This document shows, one piece after another, positions 18,259 to 25,989 of a stretch of DNA of 64,000 bases. The notes under the pieces are model-generated. The model was not told where the DNA came from. It worked only from the letters and a program-made list of their open reading frames with translations, and searched no databases. Positions within the stretch are counted from its first letter, which is position 1, and each line of letters opens with the position of its first letter. The position numbers and the translations under genes were made by a program. Origin of the DNA: CAUPWF01 sp964369775 (lineage in GTDB: Bacteria; Bacillota; Clostridia; Lachnospirales; Lachnospiraceae); contig CAYJHQ010000001.1 in NCBI GenBank assembly GCA_964369775.1, positions 62,001-126,000 on the forward strand, in the 5' to 3' direction.

Positions 18259-19695
18259 CTATACTAATTTTCCTATGTAATAAAATCCTTTGCACTCTGA
18301 TAATTCAACATCTACTAACGCCCCTATCATATTTGCCTCACCTGGAAAATGCACTAATATGTTATTACTCAATCTACCTGTCATTAATGATTCATCCTGA
18401 TCATTTCTAGATTCTACTAATACTTTTTGAACACTTCCTTCATGTTTAGAGACAACTTTTGCAGAAATTTCTTGAACACGTTTTAGTAGACGGTCAAAGC
18501 GGTTTTTCACTGCCTCTTCTGAAATCTGATTATCCATCGTTGCTGCTGGAGTTCCAGTTCTCTTTGAATAGATGAATGTAAATGCACTATCGTATTGGAC
18601 TTTTTCAACAACTTCTAAAGTCTCATTAAAATCTTCTTCTGTCTCTCCTGGGAATCCTACGATAATGTCTGTCGTTAGGGATATATCTGGAATTGCTTTC
18701 TTAATTTTTTCAACTAAACTCAAATACTGTTCCTTCGTATATACCCTATTCATCTTATCCAATATATTTGTGCTTCCTGATTGTAACGGTAAGTGCAAAT
18801 GTTTACATATCTTCTTTGACTCCTTCATCACTTCAATCAATTCATCTGATAAATCTTTTGGATGTGAGGTCATAAACCGAACTCTCTCTAGCCCTTCTAT
18901 ATTTTCTATTTCAACTAGAAGTTGTGCAAATGTCATTGGGTTATCTAATGTTTTTCCATAAGAATTTACATTCTGCCCAAGCAACATTATTTCAACAACA
19001 CCATCTGCTACTAAGTTTTGAATTTCTTTTACGATATCTGAAGGCTTTCTACTGCGCTCTCGTCCTCTGACATATGGCACAATACAGTAGCTACAAAAAT
19101 TGTTACAGCCAAATGTTATATTTACCCCTGATTTAAACGAGAATTTTCTCTCACTTGGCAAATCTTCCACTATTTGATCGGTTCCATCCCAAATATCAAT
19201 AACCATTCTTTCTGATTCTAAACGAGTAGAAAGTAGTTCCGCAAATTTAAATATATTATGAGTTCCAAAAATCAAATCTACGTATTTATAGCTTTTGCGA
19301 AGTTTATCGACTACAACCTCTTCTTGCATCATGCAACCGCAAAGACCAATCAGCATTGCTTTATTTGCTTTTTTTCGCTTACTTAATTGCCCTAATCTCC
19401 CATACACTCTATGATTCGCATTCTCGCGAACTGTGCACGTGTTAAAAATCACAAAGTCGGCCTCATCTTCCTCAGCCTCCACATAACCCACCTCTTCTAA
19501 AATTCCTACTAATTTTTCAGAGTCTCTTGCATTCATTTGACATCCAAATGTAGTAACACAATAAGTGAGTTTTCGGCCTTCTTTCTCTTCTAGTTCTTTC
19601 ACTTGTTTTTTTGCTTTTTCTATGTAATAATATTGTCTTTTCGCCTCTTCTTTTGGTACATCATTTGAAAGATCAATATTCTTGTTATCTAACAT
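18259..19695 (-). CDS. miaB: tRNA-2-methylthio-N6-dimethylallyladenosine synthase MiaB
   Basis: Radical-SAM methylthiotransferase that adds the ms2 group to i6A37 of tRNA. N-terminal UPF0004 domain with cluster cysteines in FGCQMNARDSE and CGCMMQEE and CTVRENA; radical-SAM motif CNNFCSYC (C-x3-C-x2-C) around residue 195; C-terminal TRAM domain from about 415. The N-terminal 50 residues form an extra acidic/basic extension common in clostridial MiaB. Strong ribosome binding site AGGAGG before ATG 19695. 478 aa. Confidence 0.96.
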   Translation of the reverse strand: MLDNKNIDLSNDVPKEEAKRQYYYIEKAKKQVKELEEKEGRKLTYCVTTFGCQMNARDSEKLVGILEEVGYVEAEEDEADFVIFNTCTVRENANHRVYGRLGQLSKRKKANKAMLIGLCGCMMQEEVVVDKLRKSYKYVDLIFGTHNIFKFAELLSTRLESERMVIDIWDGTDQIVEDLPSERKFSFKSGVNITFGCNNFCSYCIVPYVRGRERSRKPSDIVKEIQNLVADGVVEIMLLGQNVNSYGKTLDNPMTFAQLLVEIENIEGLERVRFMTSHPKDLSDELIEVMKESKKICKHLHLPLQSGSTNILDKMNRVYTKEQYLSLVEKIKKAIPDISLTTDIIVGFPGETEEDFNETLEVVEKVQYDSAFTFIYSKRTGTPAATMDNQISEEAVKNRFDRLLKRVQEISAKVVSKHEGSVQKVLVESRNDQDESLMTGRLSNNILVHFPGEANMIGALVDVELSECKGFYYIGKLV

Positions 19696-19709
19696 CTATT
19701 TTGTTCCTC

Positions 19710-19889
19710 CTATTTGAACTGGTTCGAATTTTCATCATATGTATAGTCAATTTTTTTGAGTGATTCTGTCACAGTTCTCTCACTCAATGACATATCATCA
19801 CATAACAAAGTAAGTGACCTATATTCATCTCTTAGTTTTGTGTTAATAAAACTAAGTAACATCACTGGATCTTTTGGTGCTTTATTCAT
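19710..19889 (-). CDS. DUF4250 domain protein (59 aa)
   Basis: Short gene that fits exactly between DUF896 (17-base gap) and miaB (14-base gap). It reads MNKAPKDPVMLLSFINTKLR, then DEYRSLTLLCDDMSLSERTV and a C-terminal IDYTYDENSNQF. The KDPVMLLSFINTKLRDEY opening and the IDY-Y----NQF ending match what I recall of the DUF4250 family, found in clostridia. No function is known. No membrane segment; likely a small cytosolic helical protein. Its position in the miaB-mutSL transcript is the only functional hint. Confidence 0.75.
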   Translation of the reverse strand: MNKAPKDPVMLLSFINTKLRDEYRSLTLLCDDMSLSERTVTESLKKIDYTYDENSNQFK

Positions 19890-19906
19890 AATCAGTTCAC
19901 GCCTTT

Positions 19907-20128
19907 CTAATTTCCTTTTCCTTGTCCATATTTTTCTCCAAGGTTTGTATGGCTTCCGTCTTTTTCTTCGATTGTTATATTATTGAGTTGTCCTCTCAAA
20001 TTTTGTCTCACATTGGCTATATATTCTGCTCGCAATAATTTTTGCTCTTCTGTCTCTGACTTATTTAGCCCTTCCGATTTAGCTTTTCTATATAGTTCAT
20101 TAATTCGGTTAATTTTTTCTTCATTCAT
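19907..20128 (-). CDS. DUF896 (YnzC-type) small protein
   Basis: 73 aa starting MNEEKINRINELYRKAKSEG, a near-invariant opening of the DUF896/YnzC family, followed by LNKSETEEQKLLRAEYIANVR. Family structures are small helical hairpins; B. subtilis YnzC is linked to the SOS region but its role is unknown. ATG 20128 is preceded by GGAAAGGAAG, so the longer frame to 20158 is not needed. First gene of the miaB-mutS-mutL-miaA transcript. The 70 bases upstream contain a TATAGT that could be a -10, but no good -35. Confidence 0.9.
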   Translation of the reverse strand: MNEEKINRINELYRKAKSEGLNKSETEEQKLLRAEYIANVRQNLRGQLNNITIEEKDGSHTNLGEKYGQGKGN

Positions 20129-20198
20129 AAAATGTACTTCCTTTCCTAAATATATCAACTATACATTTTACACTAAACCGTAAGATAAGTCTATTGCT

Positions 20199-20582
20199 TT
20201 AACTTGAATAATTTTCTAAAAATCCATATAATTCTTGTATTGTTTCAATATATTTTCCGCTTTTCAACTCTTCTTGTAATACCAAATCCAGTTTTGATGC
20301 TGATATAGTTGTCTTTTCAAACACTGTTTGATTATCAAATAGATAAACTACCACATATCCATTTACAGTTCTTAAGTAAAACCCTTCTGTTACTTCCTCA
20401 CTTGAAATTTCATTTTTCGCTTCTACATCTGCCATATCTGCAGTCTGAACTTTAATCTCTTCTAATAATTCAACATCTTCTTCAATATGCGCACTTCTAT
20501 TAAGCGAATAGATGGACATAATAAGTGACGCTATTGCTGCAAGCATTAAAATAAGATAACTGATACTGTATCGAATATTCAT
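20199..20582 (-). CDS. Membrane-anchored protein with BofC-type C-terminal region
   Basis: 127 aa: one N-terminal membrane helix (about residues 7-26, no cleavage site obvious), an acidic spacer (about 33-62) and a C-terminal domain (about 66-127) beginning EGFYLRTVNGYVVVYLFDN. That YLR-NGYV-VY pattern is what the C-terminal domain of BofC-like proteins shows; BofC modulates the SpoIVB checkpoint in the intermembrane space of sporulating bacilli. The topology here, anchored with the domain outside, fits. A weak forespore-type promoter pattern lies upstream. The assignment is by motif recall and should be treated as likely, not certain. Good ribosome binding site AAAAGGAG. Confidence 0.6.
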   Translation of the reverse strand: MNIRYSISYLILMLAAIASLIMSIYSLNRSAHIEEDVELLEEIKVQTADMADVEAKNEISSEEVTEGFYLRTVNGYVVVYLFDNQTVFEKTTISASKLDLVLQEELKSGKYIETIQELYGFLENYSS

Positions 20583-20630
20583 AAAATCACTCCTTTTATT
20601 CGTCAGAAATGTTCTTCATTTCTTTATATA

Positions 20631-20659
20631 CAGTATCAGCTATATTTTAACTTTTATTC
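20631..20659 (-). promoter_or_regulatory. Possible forespore (sigma-F/G-like) promoter
   Basis: GAATA (20655-20659) fits the -35 pattern GHATR, and GATACTG (20631-20637) matches 5 of 7 positions of CATWHTA, 17 bases apart, upstream of the BofC-like gene. A 7-bp hairpin (20605-20623) lies between it and the ribosome binding site. Weak on its own; noted because bacillar bofC is forespore-controlled. Confidence 0.25.
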
Positions 20660-20662
20660 AAT

Positions 20663-22318
20663 TTATTTCTTAAGAATATGCAATTTCTTGAACAGAGTAA
20701 CTAACTTATCTCCTTTCGGAAAATCCTGTAGTTCCTTTTCTGTAGTAGTGCCCGTCTTTATAAGTGCAATTACATAAGTTATAACTGCAACAATAATACC
20801 CACTACAGTTGCAATTTTATCTGGAATAATTAAAGATGTGAGGAAATATATCCCATATGAAACAGCTCCCATAATTATCGCCGAGATAAATGGTAAGACG
20901 AATGTCTTTTTGTACTCTTGTCTATAGTGGGCAAGTTTTTGTATTGCGCGTAAGTTTAATACGCTCATAAAAGCCCCAAACAATATATTTCCTACAACCA
21001 CTGCGTAAATTCCCATCTTAAACGCTGTAAGCAATATAAACAAAATAGCTATATAACCTACCAATGAAATAAGTGCATTTTTAATCGGCACATTCATGTG
21101 ATTTAGCACTTGCAGGATAGAATTCGTAATAGTTGCACCACAGTAAAATAGGATTGAAATTGAAGACAATAAGAATATGAGTGAAGCGGTATTACTATTA
21201 TCATTATATAATAAATTTAGTATTGGCGTTGCGAAAACGGCGAAGCCTACAAAACTTGGAATTGCAACTAGATAACCAATTCTAAGTGCTATCCCTATTT
21301 TTTGATGAACTTCTTTGCGATTGCGATTTACCACTGCTTTTGTAATACTAGGAATGAACGACATTGCAAATGCATCTGCAACTCCTAGGGGTACATTAAT
21401 TAAAGTTTTCGCTTTACCTGAAAAAATCCCCCATAGTGAAGAGTATGTCTCTACAGGATTTCCTTGTGTGTCCATGATATTATTATACATAATTTGTGCA
21501 ACTATTGTACTTATATTATAGACAGCTGTACTAAAAATAATTGGTACGATTGTAAGTAGTAGTACCTTGTAGATATCCGAGTAACTTTCTTCATCAAAAG
21601 CAACTGCTCTCCTTCGTTTTCTCTCACTAACTTTCTTGTAGGAAAAGAAAATAAACACCATAAATAGGAGTGCCACTAATGCTCCCATTACTGTACCAAG
21701 AGTTCCTCCTGCTGCCCCATATGCAGGAGCCAGTAGCGGCTCATCATTTTTTTCTCCTAAAGTGGTTCCCATTGTGAATAAGTAACTTGCAGCAACTATA
21801 CTAACAACAGCGTTCATAATCTGTTCCAACACCTGCGATACTGCGGTTGGAATCATCGTTCCAAGTCCTTGACAGTACCCTCTAAAAACTCCCAACAACG
21901 CCACAATTAGTAAACAAGGCGCTAATACCTTTAATGCATATGCACTTAATTCTGATTGCATAATTGTGCCAGCAATAAAGTCTGCTCCAAAAAAAATAAT
22001 CAATGATGTGATTGTCCCTACACTTGCTGCAAAAAAAAGAGTAGCCTTAAATATTTTATAAGCATTTTTATGATCTTTTTTGTGTACTCTTGTTGAAATT
22101 ATCTTAGAAACAGCCGTTGGCAAGCTATAGGATGATAATAGCAAAGCTATGTTATAAATTTCAAATGCATAGCTATAAAAACCATTTCCTACATCTCCGA
22201 TTATGTTAGTAACTGGGATTCTATAAAATAATCCTATTAAACGAACTAGGATTGATGCTGATGCAAGAATTACACCATGAATCATCATCCTATTATTTTT
22301 CTTTTTATTATTATCCAT
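20663..22318 (-). CDS. SpoVB/MurJ-type polysaccharide flippase
   Basis: MATE/MOP-superfamily membrane protein, 551 aa, about 14 membrane helices spread over the whole length. The N-terminal segment ASILVRLIGLFYRIPVTNIIG with GNGFYSYAFEIYNIALLLSSY is typical of the SpoVB/YtgP/MurJ group that flips lipid-linked cell-wall or cortex precursors. Paralogues in this group (SpoVB, MurJ, YabM) cannot be separated by eye. ATG 22318 has AAAGGAAA six bases upstream; a GTG at 22336 is less likely. It follows ybeY by 24 bases and probably ends the yqfC-initiated transcript. Confidence 0.88.
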   Translation of the reverse strand: MDNNKKKNNRMMIHGVILASASILVRLIGLFYRIPVTNIIGDVGNGFYSYAFEIYNIALLLSSYSLPTAVSKIISTRVHKKDHKNAYKIFKATLFFAASVGTITSLIIFFGADFIAGTIMQSELSAYALKVLAPCLLIVALLGVFRGYCQGLGTMIPTAVSQVLEQIMNAVVSIVAASYLFTMGTTLGEKNDEPLLAPAYGAAGGTLGTVMGALVALLFMVFIFFSYKKVSERKRRRAVAFDEESYSDIYKVLLLTIVPIIFSTAVYNISTIVAQIMYNNIMDTQGNPVETYSSLWGIFSGKAKTLINVPLGVADAFAMSFIPSITKAVVNRNRKEVHQKIGIALRIGYLVAIPSFVGFAVFATPILNLLYNDNSNTASLIFLLSSISILFYCGATITNSILQVLNHMNVPIKNALISLVGYIAILFILLTAFKMGIYAVVVGNILFGAFMSVLNLRAIQKLAHYRQEYKKTFVLPFISAIIMGAVSYGIYFLTSLIIPDKIATVVGIIVAVITYVIALIKTGTTTEKELQDFPKGDKLVTLFKKLHILKK

Positions 22319-22342
22319 TGTATTTTCCTTTTGCACCCTATT

Positions 22343-22837
22343 CTATCTGTAAATTTTTAAAATATCCATGATTTCACTTTGTGCCTTTTCCATTAAGACC
22401 CTATCTTTTACCTCTATGTGGTCATAGCCAAAAAGATGCAACATACTATGCACAATCAAAAAGGTGAATTCTCTCTCTATGGAGTGATTGAACTCTTTTG
22501 ATTGTTCTTTCACTTTATCCATAGATAGAACAATATCACCTAACAACAATTCTCCAGATTCTGGGTGAAAAAGATGCGGACTTTGCTCTAAGCTATCAAA
22601 TGTAAATCCTTCTTCGTATTCTACCATTGGAAAAGATAATACATCCGTTGGCTTATTGATATCTCTTTGCTCATTATTAATAACCTGTATCTGTTCATTA
22701 TCAGTCAAAGTGACTGATATATCCACATAGAACGGGCAGTTCACGTACTCTACAGATGCTTTTACTGCATTCTTTATCATAAGCTCAATATCTAGTCCTA
22801 GTGTATCTATATATTCATTTTCTATATATACTGTCAT
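22343..22837 (-). CDS. ybeY: Endoribonuclease YbeY (16S rRNA maturation)
   Basis: Zinc-dependent RNase acting in 16S rRNA 3' end processing and ribosome quality control. The metal motif HSMLHLFGYDH (H-x3-H-x5-H) is near residue 130, and the upstream TDVLSFPM strand (about 63-70) is conserved. 164 aa is typical. It overlaps phoH by 4 bases (ATGA), the widespread phoH-ybeY pairing. In bacilli dgkA, cdd and era follow; here they do not. Confidence 0.96.
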   Translation of the reverse strand: MTVYIENEYIDTLGLDIELMIKNAVKASVEYVNCPFYVDISVTLTDNEQIQVINNEQRDINKPTDVLSFPMVEYEEGFTFDSLEQSPHLFHPESGELLLGDIVLSMDKVKEQSKEFNHSIEREFTFLIVHSMLHLFGYDHIEVKDRVLMEKAQSEIMDILKIYR

Positions 22838-23817
22838 TTCGAACTCCTTCTCGGCTTACTAGCTTTTTTCTCGTATTCCTCATATGCTTTTACAATTTTT
22901 TGCACCAAAGGATGTCTTACGACATCTTTACTTGAAAGGTTACAAAACTCAATCCCATCTACATTTCGAAGAACTCTAGCAGCTATATCAAGCCCAGAAG
23001 TGACTCCTTGTGGAAGATCTTTTTGGGTGCTATCACCTGTAACAACTACCTTTGACCCAAATCCGATTCTTGTCAAAAACATCTTCATCTGAGATGCAGT
23101 TGTATTTTGTGCTTCATCTAGTATGATAAAAGCATTATCCAATGTACGCCCTCGCATATATGCCAGCGGCGCTACCTCGATCAATCCTTTTTCTGAATTT
23201 TTTATAAAGCTCTCAGCCCCCATAATCTCATAAAGTGCATCATAAAGGGGCCGAAGATATGGATCAATCTTGCTTTGCAAGTCACCTGGCAAAAAACCTA
23301 GTTTTTCTCCAGCTTCAATTGCAGGTCTCGTTAATATAATGCGATTCACTTCGTTTCTTTTAAATGCAGTGATAGCCATTGCCATTGCTAAATATGTTTT
23401 GCCTGTACCAGCTGGTCCAATGCCAAAGACAATCATTTGATTACGAATAGCATCAACATATTTCTTTTGCCCAAGTGTTTTTGGCTTAATCGGCTTTCCA
23501 CCTAATGTATGGCAGATTAACTCTCTATCAATCTCTACAATTTGTTCTTCTTTATCTTCAAAAACAAGAGAAATTGCATAATCCACATTCTGCTCTTGTA
23601 TCACATTCCCTCGTTTTGACAATTCTAATAGCTGTAAAAGTACCCTTTTACCTTTATCTACATTCAATTCTAATCCAACTAATTTCACATAATGCTCTCT
23701 AGCAATAATTGTAATTTGAAGATTTCGCTCAATCTTTTTTACAAAACAATCAAATTGACCAAATATATTAATCTGATGAGAAACAGGAATTTCAATTGTT
23801 GATTCAAGTATATTCAT
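22834..23817 (-). CDS. phoH: PhoH-family ATPase
   Basis: 327 aa P-loop ATPase of the PhoH/PhoL family, thought to act in RNA metabolism with YbeY. Walker A GPAGTGKTYLAM is around residue 135, Walker B region AFIILDEAQNTT around 232, and the SKVVVTGDSTQKDLP motif follows. An N-terminal KH-like region (about 15-100) precedes. The stop overlaps ybeY and the start overlaps the yqfD stop, both by 4 bases, so three genes are translationally linked. Confidence 0.95.
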   Translation of the reverse strand: MNILESTIEIPVSHQINIFGQFDCFVKKIERNLQITIIAREHYVKLVGLELNVDKGKRVLLQLLELSKRGNVIQEQNVDYAISLVFEDKEEQIVEIDRELICHTLGGKPIKPKTLGQKKYVDAIRNQMIVFGIGPAGTGKTYLAMAMAITAFKRNEVNRIILTRPAIEAGEKLGFLPGDLQSKIDPYLRPLYDALYEIMGAESFIKNSEKGLIEVAPLAYMRGRTLDNAFIILDEAQNTTASQMKMFLTRIGFGSKVVVTGDSTQKDLPQGVTSGLDIAARVLRNVDGIEFCNLSSKDVVRHPLVQKIVKAYEEYEKKASKPRRSSK

Positions 23818-25055
23818 TCTTCTAATTCTTCCTCTTCTTTTATTTCTAACTTTAACTGCTCAGAAACTTTCATTTCATGTTCATGCATTTCTAGTAATAA
23901 ACTTCCCTTTGCAGTCGCTGTCGAATTGCCTATAGTTATTTTAACATTATTTTCGAGAATTTCTACCTTTTTTTCTTTTAAATCGTTAGAAAATGCTTCA
24001 AACCTTTCACTTAGTACCTTTTGGAGCTCAGTATCAGTATACTTCACTTCTTTTTCTTCATAGTAATGATACAGTTCACTGCCAATTGCAAAAGAAAATA
24101 CATGCTGTTGTTCTGGCTCAAGACTATATCTTTTAATGGTAAGATCATAATTGCTCCCATTTTGAGGTTTCACAATAGGCCAGAATATATAGTCATTTGT
24201 AATTATATAGGGAAAATAACGCTTGCTTATATACTCTTTTTCACTGTGAGAAATAGATATTGTATCGTTATATGTATATGGATACTCAATACTGATATCT
24301 GCATCTGCATCTACGTACTCATACTTAATTATTTCTTTACTATCATTGAGTATAGGTATTCTGCCACATACTAAGATGTCACCTTTCTTCACGGCATCTC
24401 CCTCATGTACAAGTGGCACTCCTGTTCTTGTAATAATTGAAGTAACAACACCATCTTCAGTCGCTATAATATCAGTGCCAGCAGTTTCACTATCATCGTT
24501 TTCAGCCTTCATATTTTCGTGTTCATTTTCTTTTATATCAATCACCAGTAAAGTACCGTCAATATGAGCAGACACCCATGTTATTTTATTAAACTCTTTT
24601 CGTAGATCGCTCACAATATCTTCGCATTTAATTTCACCTTTTCCAATACCTCGATATACATTATTTTCATTCAGAAACTTAATCAAGTGTTCGGTCGTAT
24701 AGAAACTATTCCCGTTAATCTCTATATTCCAAATAAATCCAGTCAAATACAAGTTTGTCAAAACCGAGAGAAGAAGTCCACTCCAAAAAACCTTTCTTTT
24801 TAAATTCCGCCTCAACAAAAACGGAACACCTTTTTTGCTAAGAACAAAAGAACTACATTTCGCCTTCTTTAGGAGAGGTTGTATTTCTTTATAATCTCTT
24901 TTACTAAGAAAAAAAATATATTCCTTCTCAATAATTGCTAAATTCCAAATCTTTATGCTATGGTGTGCACACATATTGAAAAATCGCTCTGGCGAACTAC
25001 CAACTATTCGTATTTTTAGATATCCCATAAAAAAATAATAGAATTTAGTAAGCAT
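23814..25055 (-). CDS. yqfD: Sporulation protein YqfD
   Basis: 413 aa membrane protein of the YqfD family, needed for efficient sporulation in bacilli and expressed in the mother cell. The N-terminal cytosolic part (1-88) is followed by one membrane helix (about 89-109); the rest is extracytoplasmic, with the family stretch WNIEINGN, a GIGKGEIKC segment and TGVPLVHEGDAVKKGDILVCG. The C-terminal 40 residues are highly charged. Sits 15 bases after yqfC. Molecular role unknown. Confidence 0.92.
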   Translation of the reverse strand: MLTKFYYFFMGYLKIRIVGSSPERFFNMCAHHSIKIWNLAIIEKEYIFFLSKRDYKEIQPLLKKAKCSSFVLSKKGVPFLLRRNLKRKVFWSGLLLSVLTNLYLTGFIWNIEINGNSFYTTEHLIKFLNENNVYRGIGKGEIKCEDIVSDLRKEFNKITWVSAHIDGTLLVIDIKENEHENMKAENDDSETAGTDIIATEDGVVTSIITRTGVPLVHEGDAVKKGDILVCGRIPILNDSKEIIKYEYVDADADISIEYPYTYNDTISISHSEKEYISKRYFPYIITNDYIFWPIVKPQNGSNYDLTIKRYSLEPEQQHVFSFAIGSELYHYYEEKEVKYTDTELQKVLSERFEAFSNDLKEKKVEILENNVKITIGNSTATAKGSLLLEMHEHEMKVSEQLKLEIKEEEELEE

Positions 25056-25070
25056 CTCATCCCCCCATAA

Positions 25071-25355
25071 CTACAAGGTATACTCTATACTCTGCAACAG
25101 CCCATTTACGCGCATTTCGTCGCTTGAATAATAAAGAACAGATAGCGACTTCCCCTTAATTTGGATCTGTCCTATAGATGTTATTATTCTTATAAAATCA
25201 GTCGTATACTCTAGGATACCGCCGTAGTTCTCTATTAACATTTCATTTTTTCCAACTATAGTTAGTATTGGAAATCCTAATGCGGCATCTTTTGGAACGC
25301 TACAAATCTCTGATATAGTCTTTCGGAAATTACTATCTTCTCTATTTTTTTTCAT
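25071..25355 (-). CDS. yqfC: Sporulation protein YqfC
   Basis: 94 aa protein of the YqfC/YabP family, small beta-rich sporulation proteins with no proven function. Family features: LGFPILTIVGKNEMLIENYGGILEY followed by FIRIITSIGQIQIKG. I start it at ATG 25355 (GGAA five bases upstream; M-K-K-N-R-E-D). The frame stays open to 25442, but that extra part overlaps a strong hairpin and a promoter-like sequence and does not resemble YqfC. First gene of yqfC-yqfD-phoH-ybeY-flippase. Confidence 0.85.
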   Translation of the reverse strand: MKKNREDSNFRKTISEICSVPKDAALGFPILTIVGKNEMLIENYGGILEYTTDFIRIITSIGQIQIKGKSLSVLYYSSDEMRVNGLLQSIEYTL

Positions 25356-25379
25356 AAAATTCCAGCCGCACTTTTTTTC

Positions 25380-25408
25380 ATTATATGTGGCTATTGATCT
25401 ATTCATAC
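25380..25408 (-). promoter_or_regulatory. Probable sigma-E-type promoter of yqfC
   Basis: Minus strand: GTATGAAT (25401-25408) resembles the -35 GHATANNT with one mismatch and CATATAAT (25380-25387) differs from the sigma-E -10 CATACAAT at one base; 13 bases separate the octamers. The TATAAT core could also be read by sigma-A, but no matching -35 is present. Position, 25 bases before yqfC, fits mother-cell expression known in bacilli. Confidence 0.42.
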
Positions 25409-25419
25409 CAAAACGTAAA

Positions 25420-25445
25420 TAAGTGTGTGGTTCACCACACACTTA
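25420..25445 (-). terminator. Strong hairpin between rlmH and yqfC
   Basis: Perfect 11-bp stem TAAGTGTGTGG / CCACACACTTA with a 4-base loop (25431-25434). On the minus strand it is followed by TTTACGTTTT, a broken T-tract. It probably ends the long ftsK-rlmH transcript and insulates the sporulation genes. Confidence 0.65.
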
Positions 25446-25508
25446 CTGTATTATCATAACTTTTTTGAGTTAATATAAATCACTTAGATAACTACTCGGA
25501 ACCTTCCA

Positions 25509-25988
25509 TTATTTATGATATGGTTCTCCTGTATTAATTCGATAGCTTCTATACACTTGTTCAAGAAGTATTACCTTCATCAACTGATGCGGAAATGTCA
25601 TTGGCGAAAAACTCAATGCATAATTCGAACGAGAGCAAACAGTTTTGTCTAAACCAATTGACCCTCCGATTACAAACGTAATATGACTAGTGCCTGATAC
25701 TCCAAGCTTCTCTATCTTTTCAGCTAATTCTTCGGACGAATTCATTTTCCCATTTATTTCAAGGGTAATCACATAGGAGTCGTCTTTTATGCTTTTAAGT
25801 ATCCGCTCTGATTCTTTCTCTCTGATTTTATCGTTGACAACTTCACTGGCGTTTTCAACTGTTTTTTCATCAGCCACTTCAATCAATTCAAGTTTACAGT
25901 ATTTACCTAGTCTCTTCGTGTATTCTGCAATTGCATCTTTCAGATATTTCTCTTTTATTTTACCTACTGATATAATAGTTATTTTCAT
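25509..25988 (-). CDS. rlmH: 23S rRNA pseudouridine-1915 N3-methyltransferase RlmH
   Basis: SPOUT-fold methyltransferase, 159 aa, that methylates pseudouridine 1915 in helix 69 of 23S rRNA, acting on assembled 70S ribosomes. Conserved: MKITIISVGKIKEKY at the N-terminus, FVIGGSIGLD (about 103-112) in the SAM-binding trefoil knot, and the C-terminal EQVYRSYRINTGEPYHK. Starts one base after the nfnB stop and appears to be the last gene before the hairpin at 25420. Confidence 0.97.
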   Translation of the reverse strand: MKITIISVGKIKEKYLKDAIAEYTKRLGKYCKLELIEVADEKTVENASEVVNDKIREKESERILKSIKDDSYVITLEINGKMNSSEELAEKIEKLGVSGTSHITFVIGGSIGLDKTVCSRSNYALSFSPMTFPHQLMKVILLEQVYRSYRINTGEPYHK

Positions 25989-25989
25989 A

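Noticed and set aside
18572..18961. A 129-codon open frame on the plus strand.
   Set aside because: Antisense to miaB; arises from codon bias of the real gene.
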